NCBI GenBank assembly: GCA_024362935.1
Contig: JANCRA010000019.1
Span: forward strand, 14,876,501 to 14,940,500
Length of the DNA stretch: 64,000 nucleotides
Direction: 5' to 3'
Source of the DNA: Setophaga petechia
Taxonomy: Eukaryota > Chordata > Aves > Passeriformes > Parulidae
The notes below the pieces were generated by a model that saw nothing but the letters and a program-made list of their open reading frames with translations, did no database searches and had not been told where the DNA came from. Below, one piece after another: positions 13,101-24,370 of the stretch. The number at the start of each line of letters is the position of its first letter. The stretch's first letter is position 1. The translations under genes were made by a program, and so were the position numbers.

Positions 13101-13879
13101 TGTGAGTGCACTTTTAATTTTTTTTAAATTTCCAGCCAGTCACATTTCTGCAATATCATGGCATAATTTGCTTTTTTGTTTTCCTGTGTTTCCACCAAAT
13201 ATGATTTTTCACCTTCCTTCTCACTTCATATTTAATATGGATGTTGAATATTTGTAAATATTTTCTTTGGGTAACTTTATTGTAATAGCTCCACAAGTGA
13301 GTTGACAAGAATGACAAAGGCTCTTGTTGAAGGCTACCCAGATGAAGCATTTTGCTCTCTCCGATTTTAATATGCTCTTATGGAAACCTGTCAGGGGAGG
13401 ATTTCTTTATTGGAGCTGATAACGTTGTATGATACAGAAAATTAAACCCTTTCTGCCTCTTTAGTTTTCTTTTTTTATTCTTCTTCCATTGAATAAGAGT
13501 CATGGATTTAGCAGACTTGCTACTTTGCCTTTTGCATTTTCAGTTTTCTACAGTACACCCATTAGTTTCCTGTTTATTTGGCTCTATCACAGCACTCCAC
13601 CTCTAGTTACAGAGACAGAAAACACTGAACCATTATGAATTAGGCAGGGCTGAGAAGAGACTCCAGAGGAGCCATTAGCCAAGAAGAATGCTCATCTATT
13701 TCAAAGGAGACCAAGCATATCCCAAGGCTGCTGTCAAATATAGATCTGTGTGAGAAGCTTTTATTTTGTTTAACCTTCTGGTACCTGCTAATGATGTGAT
13801 CACTGAAGTACACATGTGCTGCAGTGAAAACAAGATGCATCTCCTCGTTTGTTTGCTCATCAGACCTCTATTAGCTGAT
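10195..13879. other. Intergenic DNA without recognised genes
   Basis: About 3.7 kb of AT-rich sequence. The open frames are all under 90 codons and unrecognised (for example 11198-11446 on the minus strand and 12088-12276 on the plus strand). The portions near 11080-11450 and 12060-12480 are less AT-rich than their surroundings and have no repeat signature, so they could be conserved non-coding sequence. That cannot be judged without an alignment. Confidence 0.5.
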
Positions 13880-14000
13880 CTAGTAGAGTTGCTGTTTTAG
13901 CTCACTGGGTGGAGGTCTGTGGTTTTGGAAGCCACATTTAAATCCCAGTGTTATGTTTGTGGCTGGCTGATGATCCTGGGGTCAGTTTGTCTGTGGTCAC
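13880..14000 (+). mobile_element. Possible tRNA-derived SINE fossil
   Basis: The segment shows a tRNA-like layout. TAGCTCACTGGG at 13898-13909 resembles a pol III A box (TRGCNNARYNGG type), and CATTTAAATCCC at 13935-13946 resembles a B box (GGTTCAAATCCC type, three mismatches). Between them a 5-bp stem (GTGGT 13919-13923 with GCCAC 13931-13935) closes a 7-nt loop TTTGGAA, like an anticodon arm with U33. Box spacing is about 7 nt shorter than in a tRNA, and no acceptor stem closes, so it is not a working tRNA. Downstream sequence (CTGATGATCCTGGGGTCAG) vaguely resembles the CORE-type body of MIR-like SINEs. The call is tentative. Confidence 0.4.
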
Positions 14001-16732
14001 AGATCATTACACCCCATAGACAGCAACTCTCGTACCACATCACCAAAAATTATACCCTGTGAACACAGCCATGTTTTCTGAACCATCTGAGTATTTTAAA
14101 TGACTAATTTTTTGAAGATTGTGTATAATAATTGGCTTGGAAAAAATTGGATTTATGAATTTTAAATTTTGTCACATTTTAAGAATTTTTTCTATATATA
14201 TAGAAATTGTCTTGTTTTTTAATGAACACAAGACAGATTACTTTACAATAGCACATCACAAATAAAGTAATTTTAGAGCATCTATTATGGAAAAAGAACA
14301 CAATCCTTCCACTAACTTCAGCAGGTGTTGGATCAGTCCCTGAGTACAAGAATATGTCAAATTCAGATCAGGCACAGAAATAACAAACAGGCCAAAGCTT
14401 GCTCTTTTTCTTTATGTCATATATTGGAAAAATTAAATAAGTTCTTAAATGTATATCATCAAATTCTCTACATAAATGATTCCTGCATCTTTAACTAAAA
14501 GAGACATTGAATTAATTTGAATCAAAATCATTCTGCTTTTGGAGCAAGGCAAAACAGCACACACAGCCGTGCTGCAGTTGGCAAATATGAACTGGATGAA
14601 CTTTGCAGGCTTGAAGATGAAGCTGTAACCTGAAGTTAAAGCATCTGTGACTCACAGATCTGAATAAATATTTGTTTGTTGGAGTCCATTTCTGCTTTAC
14701 TAGAAGAGGCAGAGGCTTTCTTATGTGTCTCTGGATGTCCTGCAACTTTCTGTAATTGCTGGCTGCACATGTACAAATGTTGGTTAAAAATGGCCTGGCA
14801 TATGTAAGAACACTAAGCAGCTTTTTTCATGGATGAGGAAATAAGACAGAATATGAGGACCTTTCCTCCTTAGAGATTCTCCTAAATATACTTTTCAATA
14901 TGTAATTTTAACCATTGGATGAAAATATATGTGTTAGAGCACTTTAACAGAGTTTGAGTTTTCAAATCTGTTGGCTATCTGAGCTCCTAAAAAAGTTAAA
15001 AAAAATTAATGCACGCCTATAAACTAGTTGATTTCCTTCCCAATCTTCCAGGATTTTCAAGAGCACCTTCTTTTAAAAAAGAGAGATATCAATAACAGCA
15101 CTCAAAACAAATTTTATAATTCAGTGTTACACCCTCCAGCTATGATATTTCAAGGTGCAACATATGCACATATGCTGCACACAGTATGGATCCATTAATA
15201 AAGTAACCACAGTAAAACAACCAAGCAGCAAAACAAAAAAAACCCATGTAGTTCAGTGCCAATATAGTCTGGACTGTGCGCTTGCAGACTATTATACACA
15301 ATAAGAACATGTCTCAACTCCAAATAGACAAATCTGAAGAGTTTTAATCAGTTCACTACAAAGTGGCTTCCACACATAAGATTTTTTCCAAACTTCACTG
15401 CTTTCTAGTGAGCTACACAAATAGGCCTCTAACATTGTCCTAAATTGAAGAAGCTCTGTTTGCAGAAATTTTGCTCATTTTGAGGTTAAGATGTTGTATT
15501 AGGGAATCGTGTTTGTAGCTCCTCTGCATACAAGCTGGACTTTTAGTTGGGAGCCATCATTTTAGCAGCACTGGCTCCCATGCTGAAAAGAGCCTTATCA
15601 GGATTTGCATACTTCAATATTGAAATGCAGGTAAATATCCCAGTTGTTTTTCAGCTGCCTATTGTGCTGATCACTTCCTATTTGACCCAATGTACATGAT
15701 TCAAGGAGTAAGGCAAGGGAGTAAGGAAGGAAGTAAATCTCTCTTCAGTATTAGGAGGGCCTGTGTCTCTCCATCTGGGTGTGTCTAAATCCACTTTTAC
15801 TTTTAAATGTGCTTAACATTTAAAAAGTAAGTGCCCCCCATTTCTTAGGGTTCAGATCAGTATTGTTCAGGCACCTGCCTATCCTGAGCACTTCCAGGTG
15901 CTCCACTTCCTCATGCAGCAGTTCAGGAAGCTGCAATTTGAAAACAGAGGCAAATAATTATACCATCACTCACGGAGCGTCCCCACATCTGGGTGTGCCA
16001 GAGTTGCTGGACTCAATTGCTCTGCTTGGAGCATGTTCAGTGTTGGAGCATGTTCAATGCCTTTGGAGAACTGACAGAACACAGGCATCCTTAGACAGAT
16101 GTTAGAGAGTGAGGCAGAAAAGGGAGGATTTATGAATCTTATGCTGTCTAAAAGATAACGAAGTGGACTGCAAGTTTATTTTAACATCAAATAATGAAAA
16201 AAAATAACCACTATAATTATGATTTAAAACCCCCATGCAGTACAGGGCACCCTGTTCTGTAACACGTGGGCCCCAACCACAAAGCTCTTGATCAGAGCAG
16301 CCTAAAATTCTGATTTTACAGATATAGCCATTGTTTTTCTTAATTTGGAGAAAGGCAAACTATCACTATGGTCATCAGGAATTTTCTCCCAAACAAATCT
16401 GAAAATGCTTCACTATATTTGCAGGTATTTTGTGTGACATTACACCATGCAGTTTCCACAGATTTCTGTATGCAGAACTAATGCTTCACTTGTGGTGCTC
16501 TTCAAGTAGCTTTCCTCTCTCTTGTTGTCCTCTTCCTTGTTCTTTCTCAGCATGTTAAAAAATGCTGTGCTGCAATTAACAAACTTCAATCTTTGTTCTC
16601 TAGCATCCAGTCCCACCAGCCCCTTCTCCAACCCATTTTCTGCTTATGTATTCTACCCGTTCAACCATCTTAATCTATTGCAACCTCCCAACTCTTTGTT
16701 CTCTCTGGTCTTCACTGACTGACAGGATTATG
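14001..16732. other. Intergenic DNA without recognised genes
   Basis: AT-rich sequence with only short chance frames (for example 15863-16105 on the plus strand and 16440-16631 on the minus strand). An 18-bp perfect palindrome at 14189-14206 is listed separately. I recognise no mobile element or exon. Confidence 0.5.
14189..14206. repeat. 18-bp perfect palindrome
   Basis: TTTCTATATATATAGAAA is identical to its own reverse complement. It is built on a short TA run with matched TTTC/GAAA ends and sits in a very AT-rich stretch. It is probably a drifted TA microsatellite. A MEF2/TATA-like binding role is possible but unsupported. Confidence 0.6.
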
Positions 16733-16860
16733 AGGGATCACAGAACAATTTAGGTTGGACAAGACCCTTAAGATCATTCAGTGCAACTGTCAGCCTCACA
16801 CTGCCAAGTGTACCATGAAACCATGCCCCTAAATGTCAATATGTACTGTCTAAAAACAAT
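16733..16860 (-). mobile_element. CR1 LINE 3'-end fragment (antisense)
   Basis: 'GATCACAGAACAATTTAGG' followed by 'TTGGACAAGACCCTTAAGAT' and 'CACTGCCAAGTGTACCAT' is the complement of a CR1 3' terminus, a subfamily close to the copy at 10099. The homology fades near 16845-16860, just before the solo LTR that starts at 16879. The two insertions are therefore neighbours, and I cannot show that one interrupts the other. Confidence 0.8.
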
Positions 16861-16878
16861 AATGACTGCATTGTCAGG

Positions 16879-17863
16879 TGTTGTGGGTTCATGCTGGCCT
16901 CATGCCAGGCACCCACCAAAGCTTCTCACTCACTCCCTTTTGATATATAACAAATATAACAAGGGCTCATGGGCTGAAATGAAGACTGGGAGAGATCACT
17001 CATCAAATACCATCATGGGCAAAATAGGCTTAACTTACAGATATTAAACTAATTTATTACTAATAATATAAGAACAAGATAATGAAAATTATATTAAGCC
17101 CTTAAAAAAAATCTTCCTTCCTTTCAGTGCTACCTCTTAACCCAACAGCATGAGACAGGGCATGGGAGTTATGGTCACCCATGATTTCTGCTGCTCAGGG
17201 AGAGGAGTCCTTCCCCTGCTCCACTGTGGGGTCCCTCCTATGGGATACAGTTCTCCATGAACTTCCCCAATGTGAGTCCATCTCATGAGCAACAGCTCTC
17301 TGTAACCTGCTGCAATGTGACTCCATCCCACGGGCAACAGTCCATGTCCAAACTGCTGCAGCATGGGTGGCTCTTCCATGGAGTGCAGTCCTTCAAGGCC
17401 AGGCTGCTCCAGTATAGCAGCAGGGTCCCTCCCTCCACAGGTGTCCCATGGGCTCACAGCTTCCTCTCAGGCACCCACCTACTCCAATGTTGGGCTCCTC
17501 CACAGGCTGCAGGCAAATCCCTGCATCCCTGTGGATCTCCATGGGCTGCAGAGTCAGAGCTGTTTCACCATGGCCATCATGGACTGCGGAGGAATCCCAA
17601 CTCTGGTGCCTGGAGCACCTCTTGCCTCTCCTTCTGCACTGACCTTGGTGCCTGCAGCGTTCTCACTCCACTCTTCTCTGGCCACATTTAAAAGTGTGAA
17701 CCAACTTTTTGGGGTTTTTTATTACCTTGGCCAGTGGAATGTCCATCTTTGGAGCACCTGGGATTGGCTCCGCTGGACGTGGAAGAAGTTTCCAGCAGCT
17801 TCTCACAGAAGCCACCCCTGCAGCCCCCCTCTACAAAAATCCAGGCCATGCAAAAACAATGCA
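16879..17863 (-). mobile_element. ERVL-type solo LTR, 985 bp, with TCAGG target duplication
   Basis: On the minus strand this begins with TGCATTGTTTTTGCATGG at 17863 and ends with ...CCCACAACA at 16879, the TG...CA ends of an LTR. The first 80 bases include a 'GGGGTGGCTTCTGTGAGAAG' block that I recall from a common avian ERVL LTR. It is flanked by a perfect 5-bp target-site duplication, TCAGG, at 16874-16878 and 17864-17868; 5 bp is the usual size for ERVL insertions. An AATAAA signal lies on the minus strand at 17053-17058, near the 3' end as expected. The centre carries degenerate GC-rich repeats (a TGTGAGTCCAT unit at about 17269 and again at about 17319). No internal viral region remains. 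The long open frames across it (17363-18052, 17137-17457) are artefacts. Confidence 0.9.
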
Positions 17864-19741
17864 TCAGGCAATGCAGAGATAAACAGAAAAGACAAAATAG
17901 TAATCAAAAATGTACGGTACTCCATTTTGGGCTATAGTATATTGAATAAGCAGACTGAAAGCAAAAAACCCTTTATAGATCGAGTTTCTTCTTTATTTCC
18001 ATGCAATCTCAGTGTAAATTTTTATGGAAAACACCACCATATCTGCTGTTAGTTTGCTCTTTGCCTTTTGTGAGAGGGTTATCCCAGTGGCTTTTGAACA
18101 TTTATACCTGGTGAGGCAGGTACCAGACTCAAACAGAATTGCTATATTGCCACACAGACATTTCAGCAATAATATGCATAGATCCCAAATGCATATCCAT
18201 TTTTCAACCTTAAAATTTCAAACCTTTCAACAATTAACCTTTTGCTACAAAGACAATTTTTCACTGAAAATGTTTTGCTTTAGCAGAAGAATTTGTCTTT
18301 AAGAGCATAGGACAGAAATGCCAGAACTGGAGGGGAGGGAATAAGGAAGAGTTTCACAGAAAATGAGCTGTTTACCACTGAGCTCAGTATCATGGGCAGG
18401 TGTCCCATTTTTGTATCACTAACCTAGCCCACTAGTCCAGAACACAACCCTTGTTCAGAAAATGGTCTCTACCGCTGAAATTGATACACATTAATGTTGT
18501 ATTTCATACAGTTTTCCCACTTTCTTCTCCATTTGCCATATTTCCATGTCACTGAAAGCCCATGGAATTGAAAAAGCAAATCTAGAGGCTGTAAAGAAAA
18601 CACAGGACAATCCCTTTAGTTCCACCTAAGGAAGGGAAGTGGACCACCACTGGGTTAAGAGTTATATTCTATGTTTAAGTGAGCAGATATACTCTGCAGA
18701 TATGCCTAAAGAGGTAAGCAAGGACCAAGTTATAAGAAGAGAAGATGGCCAGGTGTATTCCAAAGTTGCAGATCATGAGCATCTTTGGATAAAAGGAGGG
18801 ACGGGGGTTTATAGTCTGCTCTCATTTCTCTGGAGTGTTCTGTTTACTGCCAATCTTTTGTTGAAATAGTGTAGGATTTTTGTTCCAGCTCACTAAACTC
18901 AGATTTGTTTATAGCAAGGAGTCTCATTATTTTAACATTCTAATTAATGTCCTCATGGAAGGTGCTTATTATTATTGGATCTACCCTGTCTGTAATTCTG
19001 ACAAATTAACAGATTGAGGGAGGCTGTGTTGCTGTTGCCTATAGCTGTTTGTGGCTTTCCCATTTGAAAGAGTATATTAAAGTTGGATCCAGATTACAAA
19101 TGTTTAATCTGGCAAAGATATTTGGTGGCCTCTAAAACAAATATTGTGTCATTAATATAGCAGTATCCATAAATGGGACTGGCGACATATAATGGTGCGT
19201 CTGTGGATATTTTCAAACTCTGTTTAGGATCCTTAACTAACCCCGTTCTGTGTAGGTAGTTCCACCTCTTCAGTACCTAAATGCAACAAAATAAGTTAAG
19301 ACTGTATTTTTAGTATTAACTCTAAATTCTCAGGAGTTTGTGGTTTTTAAGTGAGACCCTTAGTATTATCTGGACTTAGACTTCTTTTGTGGTTCAATAG
19401 AAAATACACAGTATTCAGTTTTTCACATTTGGTACATTTTTACAATGGCATTAAAAATAGTGAAACCTTTCAAGTTTATTCAAGTTGACATGATGAGCCA
19501 CAATTACATTGTTTAGCACAGTTTATTATATAAATACAAGCTTACATTTTTTGAGTGAATTTTGATCCAATGCCAAAACAATTCTTTGAACTATTCAGGC
19601 TGATTTTTGACATGATATTTAAAGATGTATCATCTCCATCCAAACCACTGAGCTATTATAATGCTGTTACAGGAAAGAGGTGTGAGCCAAAATGATACAA
19701 ATATTGAAGTAAGGAAAATATTACTGCATAGTAACTGATGG

Positions 19742-19838
19742 TAAAAAAAAAAAAAACAAAAAACCCAAAAAACCCCCAAACCAACAAAAACCAACCAAAA
19801 AAAAAATCCAAATAAACCCAAAAACAACAAGAAAAAAA
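19742..19838. repeat. A/C-rich low-complexity tract
   Basis: A run of A stretches broken by C clusters and CCAACAAA-type words. Similar tracts occur at 32340-32427, 55611-55720 and 63570-63662. The minus-strand frame through it encodes only a phenylalanine/leucine/glycine-rich string and is not a gene. Confidence 0.85.
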
Positions 19839-22800
19839 GCATGGTCAATTTTATTAATTTTCTACTACCAAAGCAGAAAATTTGAATCTTTTTTGCCAAC
19901 TGCATCCTTTATGGACTCTGTGGAGTAGCTGCTTCACTGCAGGGAGAACAAAATGACAGGCCTGTATTTTGGGCTTTTGCTGCTAGAAAGGCAGCAGTGA
20001 AACCTACCACTAGTGGCAAACCTCCAATGTCTTTGCTTAGAGTTTGCTTTGAAGCATTCTATATCACAAAACAGATGTTAAATTTAGTCCTTATGGGAAC
20101 AACAGAGGTCGACTAGTGAAATTGGTTAGGTAGAAATCTCTTTCAAAGAATTTAACCATCTGACAGGTAAAACCATTCCTTAGGAACATTCCATTGGTAT
20201 TTTCCATACTACCATTTCTTTGCTTCTTTCTCTGTCTCATACTGGTCTTCTCAAGATCTATTTTGTGCATACACATCTTCTTTTAAATTTGGTCAATCAC
20301 CTGAAAAAGTGAGGACAAAATTTTGAAACCTCAGAGAAGATCCATACTCTTGCAAGAAAATACAAAGAACTCTTTTTTAGTAAATGGAATTATAAATGCA
20401 AGCTCTTTATTGAGGAAGCATTTGTTCCATGGAAGGGGAGGGAAAGGTATGTGTTGTGAAATATAGATCATGTTTATACAGTGAATGTGTAATTTTTATG
20501 GCTATCAGATATCATGTGCATCCTTTTGTAAATAATTCACACCTGTCCTTCAGCTAGTTTTTAAATAGCAAATATTTCTCTGCAAGTACTTTTCTTTGAA
20601 GATGTTGCCAGACTGAAAGCACACTCATAAAATAGGGCATCACCATTTTTTGCAGCTCACATTGTTCTGAAGTGCAAATAAATTATCAGTCTTAGCTTGA
20701 AGCCTCATGGTGAAAAGACAGCAAGGCCCTTAGGAACAATCAGTCAACGACCTGTGAACATTTTTGCTCTAAGGTTTTCTGAAAAAATCCAACTGCTATG
20801 TAATGAAACTTGGAATAGTACATACAGGGGAAAGCAACTTTCCTCCTCTAAACTCCAAACACAACTCATTCTCTTGATTGCTGCAAAACCTACTCTTTTT
20901 ATGTAGTTGATACAAAACCTTGAAGTAACTCAGTAAAATATTCTGTATTTCTCAGAAGTGTGAACACAGAAAGATCTTCTTTATATACTTAGGCTCAATT
21001 GGCCTCTGTCCTGGAGACATGGAAGAGATTACGCCATTTTAATCAAGAGACAAGCAGTCTCAGGAATTTATCATCACCTTGTCAAGAGTGATTGACATCT
21101 AATTTAAAAAAAAAGAGGCACAGACTTTTGTGAAGGTTAAGAAAGTATTTTAAGAGTTAAGAAAGGAGGAACAGAAGCAGAAACAGTTGCAAAAAAATCA
21201 GAAAGCAAAGTTTGGATTATTATGCATATGAAAATTTCAAATTCCTATGAAAGATCAGATCAGAATTTTGAGATAATTTAAAATTCTGCCTGCTCTTCAG
21301 CGGCAGCATTAGGCCGTAATGCATTAGCTCGTTATTTTCACTGCAGAAATCTTTTAAAAATAAAATCATAAACAAATCAGGTGGCTTTTTCAGTCCTTCA
21401 CTGCCATCTATTGGGCATAAAGTGTATTGAGTGCTCTTAAAGAAAGTTAATGAGCGAAGAAACTTCAAATTAATGATTCTATATTAATGTCATCCATGAA
21501 AAAAGATTAACTCTCCACAAAGTGTGACCACTGACCCCCCCATCCCTCCAGATTGTGATGATATTGTAGGAAATGCAGGGGAAAAGCTTACGTCTGAAAT
21601 TGTTATGTAAGTAAGGTAAGAAAAAGGTCAGCTGAAGGACCCTCAGGAGAATGGGAAAGTGGGGCATCCTTAGATAGTCTCTCTTTCTGTTAAGACAAGC
21701 AATATGGAGCTATCCAATTTACAAAGAGATCAAAGCAAGAAAATACAGTAAAAGCAATGGGGTTTATTTATATGCTTATTTATTTATGTTTTTATTGCAT
21801 TGATTAGAGTAAAAGTTTTCCAAAAACCAAACTCCAATGTTCTGTTTTTCACAGACTTCCCTTACAGCAGACACAGTGCATCTCATTTCTGTTTTCTTTC
21901 TGAAGTATAGGATTATGAAAATATTTATAGATGTGTTTATATTTGCCTCTCCATTAGGTTAGGTATCCTTGAGTCTTGAAGAAGTCATAGTCTTTCTTCT
22001 CTCAATATAACAGTAATAAATTTCTAAGTTCCTTTTATCTTATTCTATCTTGCAATTCAAATTTTGTGAGTATTCTACCTAAATCACTTCTTATCTAGGC
22101 AAACTAGATTTAGATATTCTTCACCAATAAATGTTAACTGGGAACAATACTGACATCTGGTACAGGACTCTCAAACTCATGGAGATTGAGTGCCTCCTAA
22201 ATTTTGCTCAGCAAAGAGTTATATTTAATTTTAACATTCACCCCAACTCCGATACATTCATTAAAGAGGTTATCTGCTATAAAATTAATTTCCTGACTAA
22301 TGACAACCCTATGAGTATTATAGAAGAACACACCCACCCACATTCCCACCCCCAAAAGTAAAACAATATAAGCATGAAATTATTATTTTTTTGTTGTTGT
22401 TAAAACATTTCTTTGCAGTTAAAAAATAATTAAACCTGCCCTTTAAGATAGGTCAATCCAATTGTCATCAGTAGAAGACAGCAAAAGATTGTGGAGGAAA
22501 TTAGGTAAATGGAGACAGTTCTGGGAAAAGCACCATCCTATTCAGCATTCCTAACATTTTCTAAGAAATAGTTTAGTGAAGATTTTTGAACATTATTTTT
22601 AGTAAACCCATCTAGTACATGTTGAAACATTTCTGAGAAGAATGGAAGGAGTAATATACTCCCCAGGCCAAAACTGTGAGGTACTTTGAGATACTTTCAT
22701 CTGTTTTGAAAACAAACCAAAAGGTAAGAAGTTTTTTTTAGAATTTTAAATATACATTTTCAGCATTTTCCTGGTTTAAAAAGTTTAAGCAATTTAATAT

Positions 22801-23127
22801 GATTCTTTCACATATCTTTTCAAGTATCTTTTTCATTTTCAGACTTATAAAGGAAAAATAAATAGATCTGAATAGGACTGGTTGACCAGTAAATAGATAA
22901 TCAATTTATGTTGTATTTGCATAAATACAACACAAAGATAAAATTTGTCAAAAATCTGTCAAAAAGATAAATTAAGCTTTTCTTTGTTTTGCCCCCAAAA
23001 CCCATATCTAATACAATAATTTTTGTCCTTTCTCAAAGGGATGGAACAACTGCATGTTATATGTGGGGTTTGGTGACTGCCATCATGCTTGTAAGGCATG
23101 TTCTCTTTTCATCTGCATTCTTCGGAG

Positions 23128-23148
23128 TATAAAAGTTAACATGCAAAT
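23128..23148 (+). promoter_or_regulatory. TATA box next to a perfect octamer motif
   Basis: TATAAAAG at 23128-23135 is followed five bases later by a perfect POU octamer, ATGCAAAT, at 23141-23148. Both lie at the start of a 450-bp stretch of higher GC content that is not a known repeat. Such a pair can form a tissue-specific promoter for an unannotated RNA, but here the octamer lies downstream of the TATA box, which is unusual. There is no downstream open frame of note. Confidence 0.25.
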
Positions 23149-24351
23149 AGGGCTTAATGAGGGTCTTGGCTGCCAGACTTCTCCCTCACCCCAGGAATCA
23201 TTCCATTGATAAGCCTTGCTCCAGCCTAGTGCAGGATCAGCAAGTGCCTTAGCTCACGGCCTCAAGAAGCCTTATCAATTCTTCACTGGCTGAAGGCAGC
23301 TCTGTAACAAGTCTGATAATTTACCACAGCCTGACAGGAGGGCTTTTGGGACAGCTCACCCTGTTACAGACAGAAAACACCCCACTGCCCTGGCGCCTAC
23401 AGTGATCATGGCACTTGCAGAGAACGTGCATCTGTCGTTCACTGGGCTGGAGCACTCCTAGTGACCAAACTTGAAGCTCTTGAGGCCTAGACAGAAACAA
23501 GAGGCGTTGAGTCCTGTGCACTGAATCATAAACTCATACACATGTGGGCTGCCTTTCATGGAAAAAAAGTAAAAAACTTCTTTCTCATGGTGTGTTTGTG
23601 GGAACCCAACACCTCATCTCTCTGCATCAGCCTGGAGCCAACAGATTCACTCCCTGCAGAAACACACACCTTCAGAACTATCATATTCATAGACCCATCT
23701 GCACTGTTGAACAGAAAACATAATTCCAAAATAACTATTTTTTTTGGATCATGCATTTTCAAAATACCCAAAGAAAACTTCTTAAAGTGTTTTGCTCAGA
23801 CAATATTCATTTTTGGAAAATGTATTTTAAAAACTGATTCTTTACATCCAGAAGAGAAGCTAGCAGTCTTTGGTGGTAGAAATGGCCACTTCCTCCTCTC
23901 CCATTACAGCAAAACCCACAGGTCCAAAGATTTCTCTAACCAACAGGTAAACAACCTCTAATTGTTTTTATGATACTTTGGCCCTCTTTAAATAGTTTAT
24001 TCAAAAGGATTAAACATAACAGCCTCACTGCCTGTATTCTCCTGACAGTGAGGTTATTTCTATTTACATGTGTGAGAGGTTGGAACATGACCAGCAAAAT
24101 TTCTCTAGGTAGGTTTTCTTTTGCTTCCTCCAGAATTTCTTCTGGATTGAGTAAATGGCTCAGAGGTGTTTTATGATGTTTTATACTCTGTCTTTTAAGA
24201 AGGAAAGCACAGAACTGCCATGCATATGTTTAGTCTTCTTTGTTGAATTAAAGTGATTCAAACCCTTATTTAACAATTTAAGACTGCATCTGGATGTTCT
24301 AGATCATGATGAATTTCATATTGATGGAGTAGGTTAGGCTGGCAGCATACT

Positions 24352-24370
24352 CCCCTTATGAAATAAGGGG
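24352..24370. repeat. Small perfect hairpin
   Basis: CCCCTTAT and ATAAGGGG form an 8-bp perfect stem around a 3-nt GAA loop. No T tract follows, and nothing suggests a terminator or small RNA in a vertebrate context. Confidence 0.5.

Noticed and set aside
13898..13946. Functional tRNA gene (UGG-like anticodon loop)
   Set aside because: The A-to-B spacing is too short, the B box has three mismatches, and no acceptor or T stem closes. It is at most a SINE fossil.
17137..18052. Frames of 106-229 codons
   Set aside because: They run through the 985-bp solo LTR (16879-17863) and its flank, in the wrong sense for viral coding, and lack any domain.
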